This document shows, one piece after another, positions 33,639-42,440 of a stretch of 64,000 nucleotides of DNA. Source of the stretch: Planococcus sp. SK3692 (lineage in GTDB: Bacteria; Bacillota; Bacilli; Bacillales_A; Planococcaceae); assembly GCF_028890485.2 (NCBI RefSeq), contig NZ_JARCHV010000001.1, positions 1,399,698 to 1,463,697 of the forward strand. Direction: 5' to 3'. A program made the position numbers and the translations under genes. The notes beneath the pieces were generated by a model. That model did not search any database, was not told the origin of the DNA, and worked only from the letters and a program-made list of their open reading frames with translations. Each line of letters begins with the position of its first letter. Position 1 is the first letter of the stretch.

Positions 33639-34718
33639 TTATACTTCTCTTGTAGCGGTCGAGCGGATTTCCTGGCGCCTTGCGTAAATGTTTTTGACGA
33701 TCGTTTTCACAACCGCATAAAACGGAATCGCGAGGATGATTCCCCAGATGCCCGCAATATTGCCTGCCGCAAGAATCAACGTGATAACTGTCAGCGGATG
33801 AACGTCGAGCGCATTGCCCATAACATTCGGGGTGATGAAATTGCTTTCGATTTGCTGCGCGACCAACATGATGATGGCGACGTACACTGCCATGATCGGG
33901 TCCTGTACCAACGCGATCAGCATCGCCGGGATGACGGCAATGTATGGCCCAAGGAACGGGATGACGTTTGTCGCCATGCCGATCAATGCCAACAGCAAAG
34001 CATACTCAAGGCCGATGATGAAATAGCCGATTAACAGCATGAGTCCGACCAAGAAACTGACGAATAACTGTCCTTGAATATACGAACGCAAGGTATGGTC
34101 AATGTCTTTCAAGGTTTTGATGACCCATAACTTACGCTGCCCACTGAAAAACCCGGAGATGAACGGCACGAATTTCCGGTGATCGATCAATAGGTAAATC
34201 AAGAAGAACGGCACAAGCACGAGCGTAATGACGCCTGAGATGAAGCTCGCGAGGAACGACACGATCCAGCCGCCGATATCGCCGATGCGCTCGCCAATTT
34301 GGCCGCTCATATCATTGATTTGCTCTTCCAAGGAATCCGGCAAGCGGTCGCGCTGGGCGAGTAAATATTGCGAGTACTCTTCTACGTCATTGATAATCCC
34401 TGGTGCGTTGTCGACGAGTGAGTTGACTTGTTTTGTCACCGCCGGCCCGACCATTGCAAATAATAGGTAAAAGACCAGAACAATCAAAAGAACGATAGTT
34501 AAGATGGCGGCCCATTTCGGGAATTTGCGATTCTCCAAAAAATACAGCAACGGGCGCGTTAGATAAAACAAGACGCCCCCGAGAAGCAGCGGCACGAAAA
34601 TCGTCCCTGCAATGATGAACAGCGGGTCGAAAATCCCTTGGACTTCGATGAATAAACGAATAATGACCAGGGTCAGGATAATTCCGACGCCTGCTTGAAA
34701 CCACAATTTATTTGTCAC
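33639..34718 (-). CDS. AI-2E-family (PF01594) membrane transporter, copy 1
   Basis: 359 residues with about eight membrane helices. Family signatures are GLEYALLLALIGMATNVIPFLGPYIAVIPA and the C-terminal GNALDVHPLTVITLI. Bacillales members (YtvI/YdbI types) may be Na+/H+ antiporters or solute exporters; the AI-2 name reflects E. coli TqsA only. GTG start, GGAAG upstream. A second family member of the same length lies at 56120-57199. Transcribed divergently from uppP. Confidence 0.9.
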   Translation of the reverse strand: MTNKLWFQAGVGIILTLVIIRLFIEVQGIFDPLFIIAGTIFVPLLLGGVLFYLTRPLLYFLENRKFPKWAAILTIVLLIVLVFYLLFAMVGPAVTKQVNSLVDNAPGIINDVEEYSQYLLAQRDRLPDSLEEQINDMSGQIGERIGDIGGWIVSFLASFISGVITLVLVPFFLIYLLIDHRKFVPFISGFFSGQRKLWVIKTLKDIDHTLRSYIQGQLFVSFLVGLMLLIGYFIIGLEYALLLALIGMATNVIPFLGPYIAVIPAMLIALVQDPIMAVYVAIIMLVAQQIESNFITPNVMGNALDVHPLTVITLILAAGNIAGIWGIILAIPFYAVVKTIVKNIYARRQEIRSTATREV

Positions 34719-34866
34719 TTATTGCACTTCCTTTCTTCCATGTATATACCCAGTTTATCATGATTATATGGTATTATATGTTTTTATGTAGTGTGAACTT
34801 TTTCAAACACCGCGCGTCCTATGACTGTGGATTTAAGAATGAATAGAATGTGGAGGATACATACAG

Positions 34867-35697
34867 ATGGAACAATTATGGCTTACAATTAAATTCTTGC
34901 TGCTTGGACTATTCCAAGGGCTTACAGAACCGATTCCGATTTCTTCGAGCGGGCACTTGCTGATTGCGCAGTATTTTCTCGATGTAGAAATCGAGGGAAG
35001 CAATTCGACTTTTGCCTTGCTCGTCAATAGCGCGTCCCTGATCGCCGTCTTGATCATTTACCGCGAAGACATTAAACGACTGATCATCAACGGCTTGAAA
35101 TTCTTCAAAGAAAAAACGCCGGAAACGCGGCGCGATTTCATGTTTATCGTTTATTTGGTCGTCGCGACCATTCCTGCAGGCATCATCGGCGTCTTATTCC
35201 AGGATACGATTGATTCCTATTTGTCGACGATCGTCACGGTCGGCGTCACCTTAGTGGTCACCGGCCTTGCGCTCTGGTTCATCCGTAATATGCGCGGCCA
35301 GCGCAAAGACGGCAATATGACGATGAAAGATGCCATCATTATCGGCGGCGCACAAGCTGTTGCCCTGATTCCTGGCATTAGCAGAAGCGGCGCCACGATT
35401 GTTGCCGCTATGGCACGGGGCATTAACCAAGAAACAGCGCTGCGCTTCTCGTTCCTGCTGTTCATCCCGATCAGTTTGGGTGGGGCGGTGCTGAGCATCA
35501 CCGACATCGTTAATGACGATAATCTCGCGACGATGGCGGTGCCATACATCATGGCATTTATTGGCTCACTCGTCGCTTCGTACTTCTCGCTGAAGTGGTT
35601 TATGAACATTATGGCGAAAGGCCAACTGAAGTATTTTGCAATTTACTGCTTTATCGTCGGCCCGCTCGTCGTGCTCGCTTGGTTCTTATTGAACTAA
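34867..35697 (+). CDS. uppP: Undecaprenyl-diphosphatase
   Basis: 276 residues, about eight helices. Both catalytic motifs of the BacA/UppP family are present: the glutamate-rich [15 protein letters not shown] near residue 18 and [10 protein letters not shown] near residue 169. It removes the terminal phosphate from undecaprenyl pyrophosphate so the carrier can be reused in wall polymer synthesis; loss lowers bacitracin resistance. ATG start with TGGAGG upstream. Some Bacillales have two copies. Of note, popT, the flippase for the product, lies 1.3 kb downstream on the other strand. Confidence 0.95.
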   Translation: MEQLWLTIKFLLLGLFQGLTEPIPISSSGHLLIAQYFLDVEIEGSNSTFALLVNSASLIAVLIIYREDIKRLIINGLKFFKEKTPETRRDFMFIVYLVVATIPAGIIGVLFQDTIDSYLSTIVTVGVTLVVTGLALWFIRNMRGQRKDGNMTMKDAIIIGGAQAVALIPGISRSGATIVAAMARGINQETALRFSFLLFIPISLGGAVLSITDIVNDDNLATMAVPYIMAFIGSLVASYFSLKWFMNIMAKGQLKYFAIYCFIVGPLVVLAWFLLN

Positions 35698-35700
35698 TTA

Positions 35701-35739
35701 AAAATCCCTCTATTGCGTAATTGCAATAGAGGGATTTTT
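35701..35739. terminator. Bidirectional terminator between uppP and the CAP gene
   Basis: AAATCCCTCTATTGC and GCAATAGAGGGATTT perfect arms with T-runs on both strands. Confidence 0.93.
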
Positions 35740-35741
35740 GC

Positions 35742-36878
35742 TTAGCGATTAAAGAAGTTTGCCGTAAAATACGGCTGCTGGTCCGAGTTGAATGCAACCC
35801 CGACACCGAGATAGCCAAAATCAGGCTTGACGATGTTTTCCCGGTGGCCCATCGAGTTCATGAGCCCTTCATGCGCGAAGACGGCGCTATACTGTCCATA
35901 TGCCAAGTTCTCACCGGCGATAAAGAACGTGATGCCGTCTTCTTTCATGCGGTCAAAAGGCGATTGGCCAGCGGGATTGGTGTGGCTGAAATAACGCTCA
36001 TCTGCCATCTCCTGGCTATGGGCACGCGCCGTTTCCATTGTCTTATCGTCCCATTTCAACAGCGGCAACTCTCGCTGGATTCTTGCTGAATTGGTCAGTT
36101 CGAACAATAAAAACTCATAACCTTCTTTCACTTCAGGTGAAGGCTCCGCGTAAATTTCACTGCGCTGCTCTTCCAAATTCTTGTCGATGACCTGTACTCC
36201 CGTGACGGTATCTTCTTCATGAACATCATAAAAAACCGTTGTATAAGCATCTGCGGTTTCAAACAAATCATACTCGTCGCGTGAATCCAGGATGTATTGT
36301 ACACGCCCTTTTTGCAGGCTTGTCAGCGGCGTTCCAAACAATTCGCGCACTTGCGCTTTGGTTGAATCCATCGACAGGCCTTTCGCGGAAGAGATGAGAT
36401 CCTGGTTGGTGAACATGCCGTTGACCTTGCCGTTGTCATCATAGGAAAGCAATACATAATTTTGGTAATCCTGATGGTAACTATGCCAATCGGTACCGTA
36501 TTCGTTTTCCATTAAACGCAGCGGCAAGCCGAGCTTTTGCTGGGCTTCTTCTTTGCTCATGCCGAGCGTGACATTATGAACCGCCACCATGGAATCCGTA
36601 TCCGAAAGCTCTGGTTTTGCGACTGCCTCAGGCAATACAGCTGAACTTTCCGTCACCATCGCCTGCAGTTGATGGCTGATGCGCGTCGTGAAATATTTGG
36701 CTTCATCGAGCGCTTTGGAAACATCCGCGTCCGCTGTTACATTTCCGATCACTTCATCTACCGAGTCCAAAAAGCCCAGGTCGACATATTCTTCGACAGA
36801 CGCTTCCCATACCGGGCGGGTGAAAAACAATAATACTATGAGCAACAGGATGCCAAACAATTTCCGCACACGCATCAC
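35742..36878 (-). CDS. CAP-domain protein with N-terminal CAP-associated region (YlbC-like)
   Basis: 378 residues. An N-terminal hydrophobic segment (about 6-22) is a membrane anchor or signal. A central region contains two copies of a short alpha-beta unit (VTLGMSKEEAQQKLG, and LSMDSTKAQVRELFG), the CAP-associated N-terminal domain. The C-terminal CAP/SCP domain (about 255-378) shows the usual HSQEMADERYFSHTNPAGQSPFDRM and GHRENI motifs. Bacterial CAP proteins of this kind are exported and of unclear function. The start could be GTG 36869 (AGAGG eight bases upstream) or ATG 36875. It lies between uppP and popT. Confidence 0.88.
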   Translation of the reverse strand: MMRVRKLFGILLLIVLLFFTRPVWEASVEEYVDLGFLDSVDEVIGNVTADADVSKALDEAKYFTTRISHQLQAMVTESSAVLPEAVAKPELSDTDSMVAVHNVTLGMSKEEAQQKLGLPLRLMENEYGTDWHSYHQDYQNYVLLSYDDNGKVNGMFTNQDLISSAKGLSMDSTKAQVRELFGTPLTSLQKGRVQYILDSRDEYDLFETADAYTTVFYDVHEEDTVTGVQVIDKNLEEQRSEIYAEPSPEVKEGYEFLLFELTNSARIQRELPLLKWDDKTMETARAHSQEMADERYFSHTNPAGQSPFDRMKEDGITFFIAGENLAYGQYSAVFAHEGLMNSMGHRENIVKPDFGYLGVGVAFNSDQQPYFTANFFNR

Positions 36879-36963
36879 CTCTTTCTCTTCATTTCAGTGT
36901 AATCGCAAAAGCGAAATCCGGAAAGCAAAAAGCCTTTTTTACTTTTTCTCTTAAATAAATACC

Positions 36964-37004
36964 AAAAGCGGACGGGAAAAGGAGTGCTTTTCACCGTCCG
37001 CTTT
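36964..37004. terminator. Terminator after popT
   Basis: AAAGCGGACGG and CCGTCCGCTTT arms, 15 bases past the popT stop. Confidence 0.85.
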
Positions 37005-37018
37005 GCGATTTTCACTTT

Positions 37019-37864
37019 TTAAGCTTCCACATTGTGTTCGCTTGTAATATCTGTTTTCTTCGGCGAACTGAACCATAGCGTAAACAATAAGCCGACTGCA
37101 AATGTGATCAGGCTGGTCACCAAAGTCATCGGGTCAGCCGCAAATCCTGGGAATACGACGAACAACGAGCCAAGGATCAAGCCGATGATGGCCGCATATG
37201 TCACGTACGTGAAATGCTCCAGCAAATAGCTGATTGCTTTACTTGAGATGATAAACCCAACCATAACGCCAGCACCGATTGCCATGACGATTGGCAAGTT
37301 CAACGTCGACAAGGCATTAATGGCTGTCGAATAAACACCGATCAACAATAGGATGAACGAGCCGCTGATGCCAGGCAATAGCATCGCCATGCTCGCGATC
37401 CAGCCAGAGAAAAACAGCAGGAAGAACGTCGGCACGCTCAACTCCGTAATCGGCGCGACATTGTCATCCGTCTGGATAAATGCCATGGAAGCAAGCGCTG
37501 CCCCGATGACCAGCAAGATGACCAAATGGCGCGCCGTGAAATTCTTTTTCACGTCCGCTTGCTTCATGATATACGGCAAGACCCCGAGTATTAGCCCCAT
37601 GAAGAAAAATTGCGTCGCTTCGTAATGGTTTTCCAATAAAAACTCGATAAAGCGGCTGAACAATAATAAGGTAATGACGATTCCCAGGCCAAGGGGTACT
37701 AGAAAGCCTAGTTGCTTTTTCCATTCGCGGCTGAAGAAACCGCTGATTGATTCAAGCAGGCGGTCGTAGATGCCCAAGATAAAGGCAATCGTCCCTCCAC
37801 TGACTCCCGGAATCAAATCGCTGATGCCCATTAAAATACCGCGGTATATATTTTTCCATTCCAT
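37019..37864 (-). CDS. popT: Undecaprenyl-phosphate translocase PopT (DUF368)
   Basis: 281 residues, about eight to nine helices arranged as two pseudo-repeats: ISDLIPGVSGGTIAFILGIYDRL near the N-terminus and the matching MLLPGISGSFILLLIGVYSTAI near residue 165. This is the DUF368 family, shown in recent work to flip undecaprenyl phosphate back to the inner leaflet (PopT), alongside the DedA protein UptA. ATG start with GAGGAG upstream. It lies near uppP, whose product it would recycle. Confidence 0.9.
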   Translation of the reverse strand: MEWKNIYRGILMGISDLIPGVSGGTIAFILGIYDRLLESISGFFSREWKKQLGFLVPLGLGIVITLLLFSRFIEFLLENHYEATQFFFMGLILGVLPYIMKQADVKKNFTARHLVILLVIGAALASMAFIQTDDNVAPITELSVPTFFLLFFSGWIASMAMLLPGISGSFILLLIGVYSTAINALSTLNLPIVMAIGAGVMVGFIISSKAISYLLEHFTYVTYAAIIGLILGSLFVVFPGFAADPMTLVTSLITFAVGLLFTLWFSSPKKTDITSEHNVEA

Positions 37865-37935
37865 TCGTTCAATCTCCTCGTTTCAAAAATCACTTTTACC
37901 AGTATAGCACGCAGAAACAGGAAACTCGAGCCGTA

Positions 37936-39006
37936 TCATCGCAAAATAGCGCGTGCTTGTTCCATCATGGAAGAGACGATTTCCGCTGCGTTTTCTTCCT
38001 GCGTCATTGCCCTTGTTGCCTGCCCTGCCCATAATGACATAAACTGCGGATTGCTGAGTTTCGCTGCAGCTCCTCGTATTTCTTTCGTTACTGTATTTTG
38101 GGACGGAAATGGCAGCGGTTGGGTTCCCGATAATTCGAATTGTTTGATGAAATCATTTTTGATGCCGCGCGCTGGGCGTCCGGAAAAACTTTTCGTCACA
38201 ACGGTGCTTTCTTCATTGCTGTCAAAAATTGCTTGTTTGTACGCCTTATGCGCACCCGATTCCTTCGCTGCGACAAAACGCGTGCCGACTTGAACCGCTT
38301 GTGCACCGAGTGCGAGCGACGCCACAACCCCTCGCCCGTCCACGATGCCACCAGCTGCAATCACCGGCACTTGTACAGCATCTGCGAGTTGCGGAAGCAA
38401 TGCCATCAAGCCGACCTGCGCGCCCATCGGATGGCGGTCAAACGAAAAGCTGCCGCGATGCCCTCCCGCTTCGCTGCCTTGTGCAACGATAGCGTCAGCC
38501 CCTGCCGCTTGCGCTTCCATTGCTTCGCCGACAGTCGTCGCCATGGTGATAATCGTAACGCCTTGCGCTTTGGCAGCAGCCATGTGCTCCGGCGATAACG
38601 ATCCGAATGCTGTGCTGATGATCGGTACATTCATTTCAAGGCACATGCTAAACAGCTCTTCTCCGTAATCTGGCGAGTGGTATTCAACACTTTCCCTTTC
38701 AATCGCCAGTTCTTTGTAGATTGGCTGCAGTGTTTCCTTCACTTCATCGATGCGTGAGAAATCATCTTTCGGTACGGGCGCGAATAAATTGACGGCAAAC
38801 GACTTATCGGTCCGTTTGCGTATTTCCACAATATCTTCCCGCAGCTTATCAGGCGTCAAATAGGCAGCGCCGAGTGTCCCTAAGCCGCCTGCTCCCGAAA
38901 CTGCTGCCACCAATTCGGCTGTCGTCGGCCCGCCTGCCATTCCTGCCTGAATGATTGGATACTCAATTCCAAGCAAGCGGCAAATTTCTGTATTTAATGA
39001 AATCAT
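37936..39006 (-). CDS. Nitronate monooxygenase-family flavoprotein
   Basis: 356 residues from an ATG at 39006 (GGGAGGGG upstream); the frame stays open further upstream but without a ribosome binding site. TIM-barrel FMN enzyme: PIIQAGMAGGPTT at the N-terminus, AQGSEAGGHRG (near residue 180) with the catalytic His region, and AAGGIVDGRGV plus QVGTRF for FMN phosphate binding. Family members oxidise alkyl nitronates; FabK-type enoyl-ACP reductases are related, but the QGSEAGGH pattern fits nitronate monooxygenase. Monocistronic. Confidence 0.9.
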   Translation of the reverse strand: MISLNTEICRLLGIEYPIIQAGMAGGPTTAELVAAVSGAGGLGTLGAAYLTPDKLREDIVEIRKRTDKSFAVNLFAPVPKDDFSRIDEVKETLQPIYKELAIERESVEYHSPDYGEELFSMCLEMNVPIISTAFGSLSPEHMAAAKAQGVTIITMATTVGEAMEAQAAGADAIVAQGSEAGGHRGSFSFDRHPMGAQVGLMALLPQLADAVQVPVIAAGGIVDGRGVVASLALGAQAVQVGTRFVAAKESGAHKAYKQAIFDSNEESTVVTKSFSGRPARGIKNDFIKQFELSGTQPLPFPSQNTVTKEIRGAAAKLSNPQFMSLWAGQATRAMTQEENAAEIVSSMMEQARAILR

Positions 39007-39131
39007 GGTTTCCCCTCCCGTTTGTATGCTTATGTATAAGTATCCCAGTCTTTGGGATTTCTTCAACCGGGAACCTTTTTTAAACGCTTGCGTTCTTAAT
39101 ATCAGCATCTATGAGAAGGCGGGATTGAATC

Positions 39132-39377
39132 ATGAAAGGTTTCCTTTCGTTACTTGGGATCACATTGATTGCCGTATTTTGCGGATTGATCCTTTTAGGC
39201 TTTTACAATGAACCTTTTGAAGACTGGCAAAACCAGGAGAGGCTTCAAGCTTATACAGAAACAAGAGATCACTTAATGCCCGAACAAACAGGCCAGGTCC
39301 AGCAAGCTGTTGCGCCTGGGCGTTCTACAGAAAGCTTATTATACGCGGATGCATCCGCTTCGTGCCCTGCACCTTAA
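39132..39377 (+). CDS. Small membrane-anchored or secreted protein (81 residues)
   Basis: A hydrophobic N-terminus (LLGITLIAVFCGLILLGFY) is followed by a polar tail containing Glu/Gln-rich stretches. AAGGCGGGA lies about nine bases before the ATG. It ends 4 bases before a strong terminator shared with the convergent catE gene, which favours a real gene. No family recognised. Confidence 0.55.
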   Translation: MKGFLSLLGITLIAVFCGLILLGFYNEPFEDWQNQERLQAYTETRDHLMPEQTGQVQQAVAPGRSTESLLYADASASCPAP

Positions 39378-39380
39378 ATA

Positions 39381-39415
39381 AAAAAATCCCTGAGACAAGA
39401 GTCTCAGGGATTTTC
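39381..39415. terminator. Bidirectional terminator after catE
   Basis: AATCCCTGAGAC and GTCTCAGGGATT perfect arms. Confidence 0.92.
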
Positions 39416-40264
39416 TTATGCGGTTAAAATGCGGATTCGGTTGCCAGATGGGTCAGCAGTTTCAAGCGCCGCCCCGTCCATCCGAACTTCAGCACCGTAT
39501 ACCTGCAGTCGGTCGCGCATGGCCTGTTGTGCTTGTTCATCTGCGACGCGGATAACATAATGTCCAAGACCTGCCGCCTGATCCGGCAAGGCTGGAATGC
39601 CTTTGCCGTTCCAGATATTCAAGCCAATGTGATGGTGATAATGCCCGTCCGAGACGAACAGCGCTTGATTGCCGAGGTTCGCGACCAAGCCGAAGCCGAT
39701 TGCACTGGTATAGAAATCGTGCGCTGCCTGCAGATCGGAAACGTGCAAATGGATATGGCCGAGCACAGTGCCCGCCGGCATGCCGCTCCATTTCTCGCCA
39801 TTTGATGCTTGCGCGACTTCCTGCACATCGAGCGGGTCAACTGTCATATGCACTTGGTCTCCGCGCCATTCCCATTCTTCAGGCGTACGGTCGCGGTAGA
39901 TTTCAATGCCGTTGCCTTCGGGGTCTGATAGGTACAAGGCTTCGCTCACTTGATGATCGGAAGAACCGGTCGGAATCCGCTGTTCATGAAGATGAAGCAG
40001 CATTTTGCCGAGTTCTTTCCGGTCCGGCAGCAACACCGCGAAATGATACAATCCGGCATAGCGCCCTGCTTTCGCTTCGAATTCCGGGGAATGCTGAAGC
40101 ACCAAAATTTTCTTTCCACCCGCTCCGAGGATCGTTTCATTGTCTTTTTGTTCCAGCGTTTCAAACCCCAAAATGTCTGTATAAAAACGGCTCATCCCAG
40201 GCAAATCCAATACTTTCAACGTCAAACTTTCTACATAACTTACCGGTTGTTGATGAAAATTCAT
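39416..40264 (-). CDS. catE: Catechol-2,3-dioxygenase
   Basis: 282 residues, two VOC halves. Metal-ligand positions fit GHIHLHVSDL (first His of the catalytic half, near residue 170), HYVIRV (second His) and the C-terminal Glu region. The N-terminal half begins VESLTLKVLDLPGMSRFY. This matches B. subtilis CatE, an Fe-dependent extradiol dioxygenase that detoxifies catechol. ATG start with GGAGGA upstream. Divergent from the CatR-like repressor, with two CatR-type operators in its promoter, which supports the assignment. The catD partner of B. subtilis is absent here. Confidence 0.92.
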   Translation of the reverse strand: MNFHQQPVSYVESLTLKVLDLPGMSRFYTDILGFETLEQKDNETILGAGGKKILVLQHSPEFEAKAGRYAGLYHFAVLLPDRKELGKMLLHLHEQRIPTGSSDHQVSEALYLSDPEGNGIEIYRDRTPEEWEWRGDQVHMTVDPLDVQEVAQASNGEKWSGMPAGTVLGHIHLHVSDLQAAHDFYTSAIGFGLVANLGNQALFVSDGHYHHHIGLNIWNGKGIPALPDQAAGLGHYVIRVADEQAQQAMRDRLQVYGAEVRMDGAALETADPSGNRIRILTA

Positions 40265-40282
40265 TATAATTCCTCCATCTAC

Positions 40283-40331
40283 TTACTATTTGTAACTAAT
40301 TTTATTTTAATAACTTGGTTACGTCAAGTCA
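40283..40331 (-). promoter_or_regulatory. catE promoter with two CatR-type operators
   Basis: TTGACG (40322-40327), 17 bases, TAAAAT (40299-40304) on the minus strand. One operator, TTAC-N5-GTAA, is exact at 40283-40295 near the start point. A second, with one mismatch, covers the -35 (40319-40331). This copies the two-site layout reported for B. subtilis catDE. Confidence 0.82.
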
Positions 40332-40387
40332 TCTGTTTTTTAATTCTCATATGGATATGCTATTATGAAGAAAAAGGAGCGGTGAAC

Positions 40388-40723
40388 ATGAAAAGCCAGG
40401 AAATTTGCCCACGATTTGAAGCAGCTATTTCCTTATTGGGACAACGCTGGACAGGATTGATCATCCATCAATTGATGGACGAGCCTAAGCGCTTCGGCCA
40501 ATTAACTGAAGAAATAGGGATCAGCGGCCGCCTCCTTTCTGAACGGTTAAAATATCTGGAAGGAGACGGTTTGGTTGAACGCACCGTCCACCCCGAGACC
40601 CCTGTACGGATTGAATATTCGTTGACCGAAAAAGGCGCTTCGCTGCAACCGGTCATGAAGGAAATCGAACGGTGGTCACAAAATTGGATAGAACCTGCTA
40701 AGACTGCGGAAAGCACTTCTTGA
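40388..40723 (+). CDS. catR: HxlR/DUF24-family repressor CatR
   Basis: 111 residues. Winged helix of the HxlR type (RFGQLTEEIGISGRLLSERLKYLEGDGLV). The conserved redox-sensing cysteine is at position 7 (MKSQEIC), as in CatR and YodB, where quinones or diamide modify it and release DNA. ATG start with AAAGGAGCGG upstream and an extended -10 promoter (TGCTATTAT). Divergent from catE, whose promoter has matching operators. Confidence 0.92.
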   Translation: MKSQEICPRFEAAISLLGQRWTGLIIHQLMDEPKRFGQLTEEIGISGRLLSERLKYLEGDGLVERTVHPETPVRIEYSLTEKGASLQPVMKEIERWSQNWIEPAKTAESTS

Positions 40724-40816
40724 TGAAGGAGGGTTTCCGCTATCTTTTTGCCTATTATTATAGACAGAATATTCTAATATCTGTTAATGTAAAAGTATAA
40801 ACGGCGGAGGAGGAGC

Positions 40817-41134
40817 ATGCATATGTCGATGTATTCCAATATGACCTATGAGAACGACACGCGGAAAATTGACAAGGCAATGAAGAAGTACGATGAGAAA
40901 AAGAACGCCGCATTGGTACTGCTTGCAGAAATCGATATGCTGAACAAAATGGAAGACGTGGAAGATACGATCCTGTGGAAACAGAAATCGATGAAAGAAA
41001 AACTCATCGCAGCTGAGCGGCAACGGCGGGACGTCGAGGAGATGCTGATCAATTATATCGGCAAATACGACGACCGCGACTTGCATCGCTACACCGAACT
41101 ACTCGAAGAACTAAAAAAAGACAAACCGAAATGA
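40817..41134 (+). CDS. Small coiled-coil hypothetical protein
   Basis: About 105 residues, highly charged (Lys, Glu, Asp) and almost entirely helical by composition, with heptad-like spacing (KKNAALVLLAEIDMLNKMEDVEDT). No membrane segment, no family recognised. GGAGGAGGAG precedes two closely spaced ATGs (40817 and 40823); the second has the better spacing. Ends just before a terminator. Confidence 0.7.
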   Translation: MHMSMYSNMTYENDTRKIDKAMKKYDEKKNAALVLLAEIDMLNKMEDVEDTILWKQKSMKEKLIAAERQRRDVEEMLINYIGKYDDRDLHRYTELLEELKKDKPK

Positions 41135-41136
41135 CA

Positions 41137-41166
41137 AAAGCAGGACTGAAGTCAGTCCTGCTTTTG
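41137..41166. terminator. Bidirectional terminator between coiled-coil gene and corA
   Basis: AAAAGCAGGACTGA and TCAGTCCTGCTTTT arms; the right arm overlaps the end of corA. Confidence 0.88.
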
Positions 41167-42102
41167 TTTTCGTTTGGCTTTGCTATCGATTGACCGAAGA
41201 ATATCACCCGTCCATCCTTTTTGCCTGAAATACAAATACAGCATAAACGTAGAACTCAGGATAACGGCAAGCGATATCGCGTAGCCGTACCTCAAATCAA
41301 GCTCCGGCATTACACGGAAATTCATGCCCCACAAAGCGCCCCACGCCATAACCGGCGTAAACAAAGTCGTCAAAACAGTCAAGGTTTTAACAATTTCATT
41401 CCCACGGTAATTGGCGACGACGTCTTCCATATTCACCATATTCCCGATTTCATCTTCGTACGACTCAACAAGCATGACACAGCGGTCAATCCGCTTGGAG
41501 GTCCGCTTGTATTCCCTGCCTTCATGGACGACTTCACCGAAGGTCTCTTCGATCGCCATGATGATTTCACGGAACCCCATGATTAAATGTTTCCACAATA
41601 AGATTTCATGCCGCACTTCCTCGATTTTTTCTAAGGTTTGGCGGTTATTATGCTCTTTAATATTCCACAGTAAATGATGGAGCCGTTCTTCAAAGCCATC
41701 GATTTTGTGCAATACCGAACCGACCATTCCCCCGAGCAGAATCATCATCACTTCAAGCGGCGATTGCGCATCTTCCATCTGCTGAATCATCAAATGCCTT
41801 GGCATATCCATATCTTCCTCAAAATCAAGCGTGCTCGTCACCAACAGGTCCGGAGATACATAAAAATGAAAGACGTCCTGGGCATCCCGGGCATGGCGAC
41901 TTTGTTTATAAATCAATGAACCCCATAAGACTTCCTTTCCAACCTGGGAAGTATCAGCATGAAGAATATTGAAGCTTAAATTTTCCGATTGGTCAATCCA
42001 TTGCTGAAGCTTCGGATTATTTGTGAGCAATTGACGGAAATCTGCCGCTTCCATCACATTCTCTTCTTGCCATACTGCATTCGTAAATTGATGCCGCGGC
42101 AT
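41152..42102 (-). CDS. corA: CorA-family magnesium transporter
   Basis: 316 residues. A long cytoplasmic N-terminal domain with an extended helix (about 130-235) is followed by two C-terminal membrane helices. The pore motif GMN is present in WGALWGMNFRVMPE (near residue 260), and a basic tail ends the protein. It would admit Mg2+ (or Co2+/Ni2+) as a pentamer. ATG start with GGGGGAGG upstream. Confidence 0.92.
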   Translation of the reverse strand: MPRHQFTNAVWQEENVMEAADFRQLLTNNPKLQQWIDQSENLSFNILHADTSQVGKEVLWGSLIYKQSRHARDAQDVFHFYVSPDLLVTSTLDFEEDMDMPRHLMIQQMEDAQSPLEVMMILLGGMVGSVLHKIDGFEERLHHLLWNIKEHNNRQTLEKIEEVRHEILLWKHLIMGFREIIMAIEETFGEVVHEGREYKRTSKRIDRCVMLVESYEDEIGNMVNMEDVVANYRGNEIVKTLTVLTTLFTPVMAWGALWGMNFRVMPELDLRYGYAISLAVILSSTFMLYLYFRQKGWTGDILRSIDSKAKRKQKQD

Positions 42103-42163
42103 AAGCCTCCCCCTTTTCTTCCTGATGAACAGGCTTCGAAACCTAACTTATCCAAGCCACATG

Positions 42164-42189
42164 AAAAATGCCGCTCTATTGCAAGCGGC
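42164..42189 (-). terminator. Terminator after small hydrophilic protein gene
   Basis: GCCGCT and AGCGGC arms followed by T5 on the minus strand. Confidence 0.78.
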
Positions 42190-42197
42190 CCGTTGAT

Positions 42198-42371
42198 CTA
42201 GTGATTGTTGTTATCCGGTGTCTGATCCCTGTATTTTTCATTGGAATTTTCTTCGTACTCCATCTCCCTATCCGGCATGGGATTCAATTCTTTGTCCGGT
42301 GGCTGGTGGCGGCGAGGTTCCACATCCGGCAGCAGTTTTTCGCCTTCTTTGCTCTTCCGTTCCTTGTCCAT
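42198..42371 (-). CDS. Small hydrophilic protein (57 residues)
   Basis: Starts MDKERKSKEGEKLLPDVEPRR and continues rich in Pro, Asp, Glu and Asn to DNNNH; probably unstructured. GGGAGGG lies eight bases before the ATG at 42371. Ends just before a terminator. No family recognised. Confidence 0.55.
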   Translation of the reverse strand: MDKERKSKEGEKLLPDVEPRRHQPPDKELNPMPDREMEYEENSNEKYRDQTPDNNNH

Positions 42372-42440
42372 GCAATCGCCCTCCCGAAAACATTCTTTAT
42401 TGTTCTTTACCCCTGCCTCATTTTTTAAATCCTGCTGCAC

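Noticed and set aside
39007-39108. N-terminal extension of the nitronate monooxygenase
   Set aside because: The extension is not family-like; GGGAGGGG precedes the ATG at 39006.
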